Assembly (NCBI RefSeq): GCF_900116145.1
Contig: NZ_FPAB01000005.1
Location: forward strand, 372,001-436,000
DNA length: 64,000 bases
Direction: 5' to 3'
Source: Streptomyces harbinensis
GTDB taxonomy: Bacteria; Actinomycetota; Actinomycetes; Streptomycetales; Streptomycetaceae
Notes under the pieces: model-generated
What the model was told of the DNA's origin: nothing
Database searches by the model: none
The model's input: only the letters and a program-made list of their open reading frames with translations
Shown here: in pieces, positions 54,730 to 63,083 of the stretch
Numbering within the stretch: position 1 is the first letter of the stretch
Layout of the letters: every line of letters begins with the position of its first letter
Made by a program: the position numbers and the translations under genes

Positions 54730-56622
54730 CTACCCCCGGCCCCCGCCCCCGCCGCTGCCGCCGTCCTCCCCGCCACCGCCACGGCCACCGCCGCCGTCCC
54801 CGCCGTACCCGGCCACGCCGTGGATCATCGCGGTGATCTGCTCGGGCGGCAGCGGCTTCGCGTACAGCCAGCCCTGCCCCGTGTCGCAGCCGATGCGCCG
54901 CAGCCGGTCCGCCTGGGCCTGGCCCTCGACGCATTCGGCGGTGACGGTCAGGCCCAGCTTGTGGGCGAGGTCCACCAGGGCGGTCACGATCGTCTCGTCG
55001 GCCGGGTTGAGGTGGCGGGCGGTGCGGAAGCCCTTGACGAAGGTGCCGTCCAGTTTGAGGGCGCGCACCGGGAGCTGGGAGAGGTAGGCGAGGTTGGAGT
55101 AGCCGGTCCCGAAGTCGTCGATGGCGATCCGTACCCCCATCTCGGACAGTTCCTGGAGCGCCTGGAGGGGGCGCCCGGCGGGGCCCATGACGGCGGATTC
55201 GGTGAGTTCCAGCTGGAGCAGCCCGGCGGGCAGCCCGATCTCGCCGAGCACCCGGGTGACGTCCGCGACGACGTCCGAGTCCCACATCTGCCGCACCGCC
55301 ACGTTCACGCTGACGAAGGGCGGCGGGCCGGCGCCCGCCGTGCCCGCGGGCCGCAGCTGGTGGGCGAGCTGCCAGGCGCGGGCCTGCCGGACGGCCTCGG
55401 TGAGCACCCAGCGGCCGAGTGGGACGATCGCGCCGTTCTCCTCGGCGAGCCCGATGAACCGGTCGGGGGTGAGCCGCCCGAACCGCGGGTGCTGCCAGCG
55501 CACCAGCGCCTCGACGCCGCGCAGGGTGTCGTCGGCGAGGGAGACGATCGGCTGGTACTCCAGGACGAACTCGCCGCGTTCGATGGCGGGCCGCAGGGTG
55601 GCGGTGAGGGACTGGCGGGTCATGCGGTGCGCGTTGCGCTCCGGGTCGAACAGCGTCCAGCGGGCCTTTCCGTCGGCCTTCGCCCAGTACAGGGTGGTGT
55701 CGGCGGCCTGCATGAGGGAGGTGGCGGTCAGGCCAGCGCACTCGCGTTCCACCACGCCGATGCTGGCGGAGACCGACAGCCGCTGCCCGGCGACCTCGAA
55801 CGGCCGCTGGAGCGCGGTCAGCATCGCCTCGGCGAGCCGGGTGAGCTGGGCGGTGCCGGCGGAGCTGTCCACCAGGACGGCGAACTCGTCGCCGCCGAGC
55901 CGCGCCACCAGGGGGCCGGAGCCGGTCGCGCCCGCCGTGCAGTGGGTGAGCCGCTGGGCGGCGGCGGCCAGCAGTTCGTCGCCGACCCGGTGGCCGTGGG
56001 TGTCGTTGATGGCCTTGAAGCCGTCCAGGTCGAGGTAGCACAGGCCGATCCGGCCGGTGGCGGAGTCGCCGAGGGCGGCGGTGAGCCGTTCCACGAAGAG
56101 CGAGCGGTTGGGCAGCCGGGTGACGGGGTCGTGCATCTGGAGGTGCCACAGCTTCTCGCGCAGTTCGCGCCGTTCGGTGACGTCCAGCACGGACAGCAGC
56201 GCGCCGCCGCCGTGGCCGGTGGGCCGTACCGTGACCTCGGCCCAGACGGCGTGCCCGTCGGCGTGTTTGAGCCGGCGGGTGCAGCGCAGCTGCTCGCGCC
56301 GCCCGCTGAGGACCGCGTGGTACGGGCCGCGGATGTCGCCGTCCAGGCCGAGGTCGAGGCCGGTGGCGGCGTCGGCGGGGAGGCCGGCCAGGGCGCCGGG
56401 CGCGTAACCGAGGAGGGTTTCCAGCGCCGTGTTGGCGGAGCCGATCCGGCCCGCCGGATCGATCAGCGCCATCGGCAGGGTGGCGATCCGGAACGCGGCC
56501 CGGTAGTCCGCCAGGTGACCGGCCCGGTCATCAGCCTGGACATCACGTTCCGTGACAGGTGGTCGGGGTGAATCCTGGGTGCCGCCCGAGGGGTCACCCG
56601 GTCCTGGGATGGGTCCGTTCAC
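54730..56622 (-). CDS. PAS-GGDEF-EAL cyclic-di-GMP signalling protein
   Basis: A 630-residue protein. An N-terminal PAS-like sensor (about 45-165; ALIDPAGRIGSANTALETLLGY) is followed by GGDEF (LGGDEFAVLV, about 270) and EAL (GVEALVRW) domains. EAL metal and catalytic residues look intact: ELTESAV, IDDFGTGYSNLAYL, KLDGTFVKG, AECVEGQAQ. It could thus both make and degrade c-di-GMP; which activity dominates is unknown. A Gly-rich low-complexity tail (about 30 residues) ends it. GTG 56622 has an AGGAG ribosome site. In Streptomyces, c-di-GMP controls BldD and development. No transmembrane spans are seen. Confidence 0.92.
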   Translation of the reverse strand: MNGPIPGPGDPSGGTQDSPRPPVTERDVQADDRAGHLADYRAAFRIATLPMALIDPAGRIGSANTALETLLGYAPGALAGLPADAATGLDLGLDGDIRGPYHAVLSGRREQLRCTRRLKHADGHAVWAEVTVRPTGHGGGALLSVLDVTERRELREKLWHLQMHDPVTRLPNRSLFVERLTAALGDSATGRIGLCYLDLDGFKAINDTHGHRVGDELLAAAAQRLTHCTAGATGSGPLVARLGGDEFAVLVDSSAGTAQLTRLAEAMLTALQRPFEVAGQRLSVSASIGVVERECAGLTATSLMQAADTTLYWAKADGKARWTLFDPERNAHRMTRQSLTATLRPAIERGEFVLEYQPIVSLADDTLRGVEALVRWQHPRFGRLTPDRFIGLAEENGAIVPLGRWVLTEAVRQARAWQLAHQLRPAGTAGAGPPPFVSVNVAVRQMWDSDVVADVTRVLGEIGLPAGLLQLELTESAVMGPAGRPLQALQELSEMGVRIAIDDFGTGYSNLAYLSQLPVRALKLDGTFVKGFRTARHLNPADETIVTALVDLAHKLGLTVTAECVEGQAQADRLRRIGCDTGQGWLYAKPLPPEQITAMIHGVAGYGGDGGGGRGGGGEDGGSGGGGGRG

Positions 56623-56934
56623 CGATCGCTCCTGGGCCGTCGGCGGGGGGAATCCGCTGGAAATGTGCCGATCATAGAGGCTGATCCATGGCCGGAGCCA
56701 GCTCCGCCGGGGCCTGTCTCGATCCCTGACACCTCCGCTCCGTACGTGTTTTCGACGGGCTGATCGGTTCTGCACGAGCGGGGCGAGGGACCGATCGATC
56801 GCGAAAGATATATACGCAGGGTAATCGTACTGCCCTTACTCCAGCCGGCCCAACTCAACGGGAAAGAGCGGGACAGAAGTGACCAGAGTGGTCAAGGCAC
56901 CTTCCCGTCCCCGAAGACCCGATGGGAGGCCGAC

Positions 56935-58152
56935 GTGTTCCGGAGCGCACTCCGCAGGCCCGCCGCGGTCCTCACGGTGCTGGCCGCCCTCATGGGCAGC
57001 ACCCTCACCGCCGGGCCGGGCCCCACCGCGTTCGCCGACGACCTCTGCGGTCTGGAGCGCTCCGCCGTCCACCACTCCGAGGGCCTGGACACCTGGAACA
57101 CCGCCTACCCGCAGCCGGTGGGCACCCTCGACGCGGTGATGCTCTTCCTCTCCTTCCCGGACTCCGCCAACCTCCTGGACCCGGACGTCATCGCCGCCGA
57201 CTACTTCCCCGCCACCACCGACTTCTTCACCCGCGCCTCCTACGGGCGATTCCAACTGGCGGTGGACGTGGTGCCCCGGTGGACGGAACTGCCCGTCCCG
57301 TCCACCCACTACGCCATACAGCGCGACTGGGACGCCGGAGCCCGTACCGCCTACCTGCGCGACGCCTTCACCGCACTCGCCCCGCTCGCCGACCTCGGCG
57401 CGTACGACGTCATCTACCTGGCCGCCGACCCCGACGCGCCCGGCGTGGACTCCGACGCCACCAAGGTCGTGAACTTCCACGAGCCGCTGAAGGTCGCCGG
57501 CAGCGAGATCAACCGGGTCGTCACCCTCTTCGAGCAGCGCCCACCCGACCGCAACGTCCTGGCCCACGAGACCGGACACGTCTTCGACCTGCCCGACCTG
57601 TACAACCGGCCGAGTGGCGACACCGGCGACTGGGACACCCATGTGGGTGACTGGGACCTCATGGGCAGCCAGTTCGGACTCGCCCCCGAGCCCTTCGGCT
57701 GGCACAAGTGGAAGCTCGGCTGGCTCGGCGCCGAGCACGTCGACTGCGTCCGTGTGCCCGGCACCACCCGGCACACCCTCCAGCCGCTCACCGCGCCCCT
57801 CGACACCGCCCACCCGGCCGCCGACACCCGCATCGCCGTCGTCCGCACCGGCCGCACCGAGGTCCTGGTCGCCGAGGCCCGCACCCGGGACGGCAACGAC
57901 CGCCGGGCCTGCACCGAAGGCGTCCTGCTCTACACGGTGCGCAGCGACATCGCCTCCGCCGAGGGGCCCGTGCAGGTCATCGACGGCCACCCGGACACCG
58001 AGGCGTGCACCGGCCGGTCCGTGCACCCGAGGCTGGCGGACGCGCCGCTGGGCACGGGGGAGAGCTACCACGACGCGGAGCGCGGAGTGCGGGTGGAAGT
58101 GGGCGACCGTACGCCCTCGGGTGGCTGGAATCTCAAGATCGTCAAGGAGTGA
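56935..58152 (+). CDS. Secreted M6-like metalloprotease domain protein
   Basis: A 405-residue protein with an Ala-rich signal peptide cleaving near TAFADD (about 35). The zinc motif is HETGHVFDLPD (about 211-221), an M6-type HExxH with a downstream Asp. Downstream, GDWDLMGSQFG is the M6 Met-turn. It is about half the length of the M6 enzyme at 11.7 kb and lacks that protein's C-terminal domains. It probably acts on extracellular proteins. GTG 56935 begins FRSALRRPAAVLTVLAAL; upstream ribosome site GGAGG at 56922-56931 range. Confidence 0.88.
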   Translation: MFRSALRRPAAVLTVLAALMGSTLTAGPGPTAFADDLCGLERSAVHHSEGLDTWNTAYPQPVGTLDAVMLFLSFPDSANLLDPDVIAADYFPATTDFFTRASYGRFQLAVDVVPRWTELPVPSTHYAIQRDWDAGARTAYLRDAFTALAPLADLGAYDVIYLAADPDAPGVDSDATKVVNFHEPLKVAGSEINRVVTLFEQRPPDRNVLAHETGHVFDLPDLYNRPSGDTGDWDTHVGDWDLMGSQFGLAPEPFGWHKWKLGWLGAEHVDCVRVPGTTRHTLQPLTAPLDTAHPAADTRIAVVRTGRTEVLVAEARTRDGNDRRACTEGVLLYTVRSDIASAEGPVQVIDGHPDTEACTGRSVHPRLADAPLGTGESYHDAERGVRVEVGDRTPSGGWNLKIVKE

Positions 58153-58187
58153 GCGGGAAGGGCAAGAGGGGGGAGAGAGGTACGGAA

Positions 58188-58215
58188 AAGGCCCCTCGCC
58201 GCTGCGAGGGGCCTT
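58188..58215 (-). terminator. Terminator of tRNA-Lys copy 2 in map order
   Basis: AAGGCCCCTCGC and GCGAGGGGCCTT form a perfect 12-bp stem with a 4-nt loop; on the minus strand it is followed by TTTTCC. It also faces the end of the M6-like gene. Confidence 0.75.
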
Positions 58216-58224
58216 CCGTGTCGG

Positions 58225-58298
58225 TGCGCCGCCAGGGACTCGAACCCCGGACCCGCTGATTAAGAGTCAGCTGCTCTAACCAACTGAGCTAGCGGCGC
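58225..58298 (-). tRNA. tRNA-Lys(CTT), distal copy
   Basis: 74-nt cloverleaf on the minus strand. Acceptor GCGCCGC/GCGGCGC, D-arm with GCTC/GAGC, anticodon loop CTCTTAA (anticodon CTT), T-arm with TTCGAGT loop, A73. The final CCA is not fully encoded. Confidence 0.97.
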
Positions 58299-58388
58299 CT
58301 GCTGACATCGACAAGATTAGCACCCCGCGCGCCCCCTTCCGTACCACCCCGGGATGGGGTACGCGGTGGGGTGGCGGAGGGTACGGAA

Positions 58389-58416
58389 AAGGCCCCCCGC
58401 TGCTGCGAGGGGCCTT
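58389..58416 (-). terminator. Terminator of the proximal tRNA-Lys copy
   Basis: Same hairpin as at 58188, with one mismatch (11 of 12 pairs), followed on the minus strand by TTTTCC. Confidence 0.7.
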
Positions 58417-58425
58417 CCGTGTCGG

Positions 58426-58499
58426 TGCGCCGCCAGGGACTCGAACCCCGGACCCGCTGATTAAGAGTCAGCTGCTCTAACCAACTGAGCTAGCGGCGC
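58426..58499 (-). tRNA. tRNA-Lys(CTT), proximal copy
   Basis: Identical in sequence to the copy at 58225-58298. Its 5' end overlaps the last 10 bp of the upstream minus-strand CDS (stop at 58490). Confidence 0.97.
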
Positions 58500-59008
58500 C
58501 TGCTGACGTCGTAGACATTAGCACCCCGCCGGTCATCAGCAAAAATCGCCGGTTCCGGCACCCGCCGGGACCCGTCCCTGGCCGCCCGCACACACGCCCA
58601 CAGCACCATCTCGGGACCCGGCAGCCACGGATGCCGGCTCTGCGGCGCGACCAGCCACTGACCGTTCGCCGCCGTCCGGCCGTCCGGCACCGTCACCACG
58701 TCCCCGACGCCGTGGCACAGCAGCGGCGGGATCAGCCGGGCGCCCCGGTTCCACTCCTCCCAGCGCAGCAGCGCCGGCAGCCGGGCCGCCGTACCGGGCT
58801 GCGCGAAGAGCAGCAGCCGGCCGCGGTGCGCCGCCACCGGGCCGCGCCCCGGACCGGCCGACCACAGCCGCTCCAGCACCCGCCGCCCGAACAGTCCCGG
58901 TGCGCTGATCACATCGAAGGCCGTGCCGCAGCGCGCCGTGGCCAGCCACTGGGCGCCGCCGGAGGTGGGAGCCGGCAGCGGGGTCACCGGGATCGCGGGT
59001 TCCGTCAT
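58490..59008 (-). CDS. Hypothetical protein, possibly Prim-Pol-like
   Basis: A 172-residue protein: MTEPAIPVTPLPAPTSGG, then GTAFDVISAPGLFGRRVLERLW, GPVAAHRGRLLLFAQPGT, LIPPLLCHGVGDVVTVP, and a Trp/Arg C-terminal part. The pattern (PVAAHRGR then CHGxGDxVTVP) recalls small actinobacterial proteins annotated as bifunctional primase/polymerase-like, but no catalytic acidic triad can be identified, so the assignment is weak. The 3' end overlaps the tRNA-Lys gene. It is followed on the minus strand by the tRNA pair. Confidence 0.6.
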   Translation of the reverse strand: MTEPAIPVTPLPAPTSGGAQWLATARCGTAFDVISAPGLFGRRVLERLWSAGPGRGPVAAHRGRLLLFAQPGTAARLPALLRWEEWNRGARLIPPLLCHGVGDVVTVPDGRTAANGQWLVAPQSRHPWLPGPEMVLWACVRAARDGSRRVPEPAIFADDRRGANVYDVSRRR

Positions 59009-59059
59009 GACAACCAGGTGTACGGCACGGGGCGCGCCGCCGGGCCAACTCCGCGGAAA

Positions 59060-59437
59060 TCAGGACAACGGGGGGTGCCCTCCGGTACCGTGCGGCGACT
59101 GCTGCCGCTGGAGGCGGCGGCCGAACTCGATCATCTTCACCGCGTAGTCCTCGGTCCACTCCGCCCGGTCGGCGATCTGCGCCGCCGACAGCCGGTCGAA
59201 GCGGCGCGGATCCGCCAGCTGGGCGGCAGCCACCGCCTGGTACTCCACGGCCCGGTCGGCCGCCGCCTGGAAGGCCACCGCCAGCTCGGTGGCGCGCGAG
59301 AGCAGCCGGTCCGGCTCGGAGATGGACTCCAGATCGAAGAAGTGCTCCTCCTGCGGGGCGTCCGTCGGCGGCTCGAAGAACAGCCCTGCCGGGCGGCGGA
59401 AGCGGGGCGGCTCCGGTGTCGGTCCGGAATCGGTCAT
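59060..59437 (-). CDS. Hypothetical cytoplasmic protein, 125 aa
   Basis: An acidic helical protein from ATG 59437 (MTDSGPTPEPPRFRRPAG). The middle (LLSRATELAVAFQAAADRAVEYQAVAAAQLADP) looks like a long amphipathic helix, followed by SAAQIADRAEWTEDYAVKMIEFGRRLQ, which resembles a helix-turn-helix. No recognised family. Ribosome site GGAGGCTCC-type purine run is about 6 nt upstream. It precedes the Prim-Pol-like gene in the same direction by 51 bp. Confidence 0.7.
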   Translation of the reverse strand: MTDSGPTPEPPRFRRPAGLFFEPPTDAPQEEHFFDLESISEPDRLLSRATELAVAFQAAADRAVEYQAVAAAQLADPRRFDRLSAAQIADRAEWTEDYAVKMIEFGRRLQRQQSPHGTGGHPPLS

Positions 59438-59490
59438 GAGGGAGCCTCCACGGCTGGGTGGGGGAGGGGGACGGTGGGATCCTCCCCAGG

Positions 59491-60453
59491 TTACGTCCGG
59501 GAGCCGCCCGAGGACCGGCTCAGTTCGGCTTCGCTCCGGCCGGCACCCCGCGCGCCGTCCGCGCGCTCCGGGGCGTACGGGCGTACGGAGCCGGACCCCT
59601 CGCCCCGTACCGCCGCGCCGCGCACCGTGGCGAACCGCTCCTGGAACCGCTCGGCCAGCCGCATGAGCGGGCGGGCCAGCAGCAGCCCGGCGATCATCAC
59701 CGCGATCCCGGCCAGCGCGTCCATGAAGTAGTGGTTGGCGGTGCCCATCACCACCATCACCGTGATCAGCGGATAGCCGACGGCGGTGGCGCGCAGCCAC
59801 CAGGTACGCGGCCCGAAGTACCACAGCGCGACCCCGCACCACACCGCCCAGCCGACGTGCAGGCTGGGCATCGCCGCGTACTGGTTGGTCAGATCCCCCA
59901 TCCCGCTGGGCGCGCTCGCCTCGTCACCCCACCAGCCGTAGTCGCTGTACTGCGAGAGGCTGTCGGTGAAACCGTGCCGCTCGTGCAGCAGCCGGGGCGG
60001 GGAGGTGGGCATCAGCGTGAACCCGATCAGCCCCATCAGGGTCGAGCCCATCAGCCAGGTGCGCATCAGCCGGTAGTGGGCGGGGCGGCGCTTGAACAGC
60101 CAGATCAGGATCGCCGGGGTGACCAGATAGTGCAGGGAGGCGTAGGCGAAGGAGGACGGGATGCCCAGCCATGCCTCGCTGGTGAACAGATCGTTCAACG
60201 GCTCCTCGGCGTTGAGGAACAGCGTCCGCTCCAGCCGCAGGATCGACAGCCCGTTCTCGACCGCCGTGGACACATCGCCCCTGGCCAGCAGCCGGGCGCC
60301 GGAGTACGCCCCGTACACAACCACGATGAGCAGCAGCTCGGTCCACCAGCGGGGCCGGACTCGGGGCATGGGGTCGGACTCCAGTGTCGGGGCAGGGCTG
60401 TTCACCCGCCGGACGGCAGGGCGTAAGGGAACAGACGCTCGGTTGGTGCCCAT
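59491..60453 (-). CDS. PAP2-superfamily membrane phosphatase
   Basis: A 320-residue integral membrane protein. After a 40-residue N-terminus come six or so spans (ELLLIVVVYGAYSGARLL; LHYLVTPAILIWLF; RTWLMGSTLMGLIGFTLMP). The PAP2 signature is split: AMPSLHVGWAVW and GTANHYFMDALAG. The third block (KxxxxxxRP) is not obvious, as in the InsP/aureobasidin-resistance branch. A role in phospholipid or inositol-phosphate metabolism is likely. ATG 60453 (MGTNRASVPLRP) was chosen; ATG 60594 would overlap the divergent gene. Confidence 0.85.
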   Translation of the reverse strand: MGTNRASVPLRPAVRRVNSPAPTLESDPMPRVRPRWWTELLLIVVVYGAYSGARLLARGDVSTAVENGLSILRLERTLFLNAEEPLNDLFTSEAWLGIPSSFAYASLHYLVTPAILIWLFKRRPAHYRLMRTWLMGSTLMGLIGFTLMPTSPPRLLHERHGFTDSLSQYSDYGWWGDEASAPSGMGDLTNQYAAMPSLHVGWAVWCGVALWYFGPRTWWLRATAVGYPLITVMVVMGTANHYFMDALAGIAVMIAGLLLARPLMRLAERFQERFATVRGAAVRGEGSGSVRPYAPERADGARGAGRSEAELSRSSGGSRT

Positions 60454-60522
60454 GGTTCCATGCGTGATGATGGGAAAATCAGCCACATACGACCCCGGTG
60501 AACCGTGAGAGAAAAGAGCAAC

Positions 60523-61137
60523 ATGACCGCGCGCATTCTGCTGGTACGACATGGGCAGACCGCCTGGTCGGTGGACGGACGGCACACCGGGCACACCGAT
60601 ATCCCGCTGCTCGACCGGGGCCGGGCGGACGCCCGCGCCCTGGGCGCGCGGCTGCGGAACGCGCCGTGGGACGGGTTCCCCGGTGCCGAGGTACGCACCT
60701 CACCCCTGTCGCGGGCGAAGGAAACCTGCGAGCTGGCCGGATTCGGCGACCGGGCGAGCGACTGGGACGCGCTGAAGGAGTGGGACTACGGCGACGCCGA
60801 GGGCCGCACCGGCGAGCAGATGCAGCAGGACCGGGGCGGCGAGTGGGTGCTGTGGCGCGACGGCGTACGCGGCGGCGAAAGCTTCGCGGAGCTGTCGGCA
60901 CGCGCGGACGAGGTGGTGGCCTGGGCCCGCGAGGCGGAAAACGGGGCGGTGCTGTTCGCCCACGGCCACATCCTCCGCTCGGTGACGGCCCGCTGGCTGG
61001 GCGAGGACGTCCGCTTCGCCGCCCGCCTGAAACTGGACCCGGCCTCACTGTCGGAACTGAGCTGGGCCCACGGCAAGCCGGTGATCGCGCGCTGGAACGA
61101 CACGGCACACCTGGAGGGGCGGACGGGCGCTGAGTAA
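60523..61137 (+). CDS. Histidine phosphatase (phosphoglycerate-mutase fold)
   Basis: A 204-residue enzyme of the branch 1 histidine phosphatase family: RHG catalytic motif in [11 protein letters not shown], Arg in [10 protein letters not shown], second His in [11 protein letters not shown], and EWDYGDAEG. Substrate may be a sugar or nucleotide phosphate or cobalamin intermediate. ATG 60523 has an AAAGAG ribosome site; ORF-internal GTG upstream adds REKSN only. A type I-E-like CRISPR array begins 50 bp after its stop. Confidence 0.9.
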   Translation: MTARILLVRHGQTAWSVDGRHTGHTDIPLLDRGRADARALGARLRNAPWDGFPGAEVRTSPLSRAKETCELAGFGDRASDWDALKEWDYGDAEGRTGEQMQQDRGGEWVLWRDGVRGGESFAELSARADEVVAWAREAENGAVLFAHGHILRSVTARWLGEDVRFAARLKLDPASLSELSWAHGKPVIARWNDTAHLEGRTGAE

Positions 61138-61186
61138 AGTGAGTAAAGACGGCCTGACCGAGGGATAACGGCCCAGGTCAGAAAGC
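61138..61186 (+). promoter_or_regulatory. CRISPR leader region
   Basis: 49 bp between the phosphatase stop and repeat 1, with a direct repeat GAGTAAAG at its start. It is the likely leader given the direction of repeat decay, though it is short. Confidence 0.4.
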
Positions 61187-61459
61187 CTGCTCCCCGCACG
61201 CGCGGGGTTGGTCCCGGAGGCCGGGGGTCCGGCCGGCCCTGCGGGAGCTGCTCCCCGCACGCGCGGGGTTGGTCCCTGCAGGCTGCGCGTCATCACGATG
61301 TTCAGCCGCTGCTCCCCGCACGCGCGGGGTTGGTCCGTACAGCCCCGCACAGGAGCGGGCCATGGTCGCCTGCCCCCCGCACGCGCGGAGTTGGTCCCGC
61401 GACCTGGACGTCTCCGCGGCCATCCACGCGCTGCTCCCCGCACACGCGGGGTTGTGCCC
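61187..61459 (+). CRISPR. Type I-E-like CRISPR array, five repeats and four spacers
   Basis: Five 29-bp repeats at 61187-61215, 61248-61276, 61309-61337, 61370-61398 and 61431-61459, each separated by 32-bp spacers (period 61). Repeats 1 and 2 are identical, repeat 3 differs at the last base, repeat 4 at two positions, and repeat 5 at three or four. Decay toward the right places the leader at the left, so transcription is rightward. The CCCCGC..GCGGGG stem matches subtype I-E. No cas gene is in the window. Confidence 0.93.
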
Positions 61460-61497
61460 ATCGGCTTCACGCCGCAACTGCGCCCCGCCCGGCAGGG

Positions 61498-62853
61498 CTA
61501 CGCCGCTCGCGCCGCGAACGCCGCGACCTCCGGAGCGTGGGTGTGCGCGGTCAGGCGGTTCGCCGTGTGGCGGAGGAGGGTGCGGATGCGGGAGGAGTGG
61601 ACCTCTTCCAGGAGGTCCAGGGCCTGCTGGCCCGTCTCCGCCGCTTCTTCCGGGTGGCCGCCTGCCCGCAGGTGGTCGGCGAGTTCGGCGGTGTACAGGG
61701 CGCGGTTGCGGACCAGGTGCGGGTCCTGGGTGGTGAGGGCGCGGCGGGCCGCTTCGGAGGCGCGGTGCCAGTCGCCGAGCGCCGCCCAGCAGTGCGCTTC
61801 CTGGCTGGCGAGTTCGGCGGCGTTGAAGAAGCTCATCCAGTCCGGGTCGGCGTCGTCCGGGCCGTGGGCGAAGGCCGTCTGGGCGCGGGAGAGGGCCAGT
61901 TCGCAGCCCTTGCGGTCGCCGAGGCCGGCCCAGCCGGCGGCCTCGCGCAGGGCGAGCAGGGAGTGGAGGCGGTGCGAGCCGGTCGCGCGGGCCGCTTGCT
62001 GGCCGGCCTGCGCGGCGCGCACCGCTTCGCGGTGGCGGCCGGTGTCGCGGGCGAGGAAGGCGGTGTTGCAGAAGGCGTGCGCCTCCAGCGCGCGGTCGTC
62101 GCTGACGCGCGCCGTGGCGAGGGCTTCCGCGTAGTGCGAGCGGGCCTCGGTGTGCCGGCCCGAGTCGTGGGCCAGCCAGCCGACCGACAGGGCGAGTTCG
62201 CCGGCGGCGGCGTGCAGGCGGGCGCTGACGGTCGCGCGGGCGGTGCCGGCGTCCAGGAGTTCCTGGGCGGCGCGCAGTGATTCGCCGGCCGGGCGGTAGA
62301 GGGCGTCAGCGCCGTGGCGGTCGTCGTAGGTGCGGATGTCGGTGACCGCCTGTTCCACGGCGGCGGCCTCGGTGGCGCCCACCCGGCGGGGTGGTGCGGG
62401 TGCTTCGCCGGCGCCGGTAGCGGTGCCGGCTGCGGCGGTGAGTGCGGCCAGGGGGGTGAGGGACGCCACGGCGGCGGGGCCGCCGGCCATGAACACTCGG
62501 CGCAACACGTCGCTCTCCTCGGTGTTGTCGGTGCCAGTGCGGTCCCTGGTGGTGTACCCGGTATTTCGTACTGATGTGCTTACTCCGGCGCGCGCCCCGC
62601 GCCCGCGTACCGCGTAGCGGGGGGCGAAGCCCAGGTCGCTCAGGGTGCGGCCGGGGAACATGTGGCGGAACACCCGCTCGTAGGCGTAGTTCGGGCAGCG
62701 GATGACGCCGGACTCCACCCGGCCTATGTAGCGCGCATCACAGCTGACGTTCTCGCCGATCTCCCGGGCGGCCCGCCGTACCGCGGCGGCGAATTCGGCG
62801 GCCGAACGGTCGCCGCGCAGGGCCCGGAAGGACCGGTTCGGTGACGTGGCCAT
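61498..62853 (-). CDS. Helix-turn-helix regulator with TPR-like helical domain
   Basis: A 451-residue Streptomyces-type regulator. N-terminal SAAEFAAAVRRAAREIGENVSCDARYIGRVESG resembles an XRE DNA-binding domain. A middle Gly/Thr/Arg-rich linker has a twin-Arg-like hydrophobic segment (VLRRVFMAGGPAAVASLTPLAALTA). The C-terminal half is helical repeats of TPR type (RHTEARSHYAEALATAR; HREAVRAAQAGQQAARATG). Such proteins resemble NsdA-like developmental regulators; ligand unknown. ATG 62853 has a GGGAGGTG ribosome site. It is divergent from the 121-aa gene and convergent with the CRISPR array. Confidence 0.8.
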   Translation of the reverse strand: MATSPNRSFRALRGDRSAAEFAAAVRRAAREIGENVSCDARYIGRVESGVIRCPNYAYERVFRHMFPGRTLSDLGFAPRYAVRGRGARAGVSTSVRNTGYTTRDRTGTDNTEESDVLRRVFMAGGPAAVASLTPLAALTAAAGTATGAGEAPAPPRRVGATEAAAVEQAVTDIRTYDDRHGADALYRPAGESLRAAQELLDAGTARATVSARLHAAAGELALSVGWLAHDSGRHTEARSHYAEALATARVSDDRALEAHAFCNTAFLARDTGRHREAVRAAQAGQQAARATGSHRLHSLLALREAAGWAGLGDRKGCELALSRAQTAFAHGPDDADPDWMSFFNAAELASQEAHCWAALGDWHRASEAARRALTTQDPHLVRNRALYTAELADHLRAGGHPEEAAETGQQALDLLEEVHSSRIRTLLRHTANRLTAHTHAPEVAAFAARAA

Positions 62854-62953
62854 GGCGGGGGCACCTCCCTGAGGAGCCGTCCGGCCGGGGGCCGGCGGGG
62901 GAGTCCTGGGGCACGACCGTACCCGTCCCGGAACCGGCCAAGACGCGGACATC

Positions 62954-62977
62954 TGCGGACACATCGGATATTCCGCA
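62954..62977. promoter_or_regulatory. Inverted repeat in the XRE-gene upstream region
   Basis: TGCGGA and TCCGCA are perfect 6-bp arms 12 bp apart, in the 230-bp divergent intergenic region of the regulator. Confidence 0.35.
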
Positions 62978-62980
62978 CGG

Positions 62981-62999
62981 GATCTGCCATGATCTGCCA
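62981..62999. promoter_or_regulatory. Direct repeats GATCTGCCA with 10-bp period
   Basis: GATCTGCCAT is followed immediately by GATCTGCCAC. One-helical-turn spacing suggests a regulator dimer or tandem site. Confidence 0.45.
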
Positions 63000-63083
63000 C
63001 TCGTTTCGGCGGCACATGCCCGTAGCCATTGACGCCTGTGCGGCGTTGTACCTCACACACCGAGACGTGAGGAGTGAATCCCC

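Larger units (their letters stand above)
58180..58526. repeat. Tandem 201-bp duplication carrying tRNA-Lys and its terminator
   Basis: Two near-identical blocks (about 58180-58326 and 58381-58526) are offset by exactly 201 bp. They include the terminator hairpin, the tRNA gene and about 25 bp of flank ending TTAGCACCCCGC. The second hairpin has one C-A mismatch. Confidence 0.9.

Noticed and set aside
54820-56571. 583-aa plus-strand frame opposite the GGDEF-EAL protein
   Set aside because: Gly/Val/Asp-rich shadow frame; the minus strand has all catalytic motifs.
56857-56934. Start of the second M6 protease further upstream
   Set aside because: The signal peptide begins properly at GTG 56935; upstream sequence in that frame lacks coding character.
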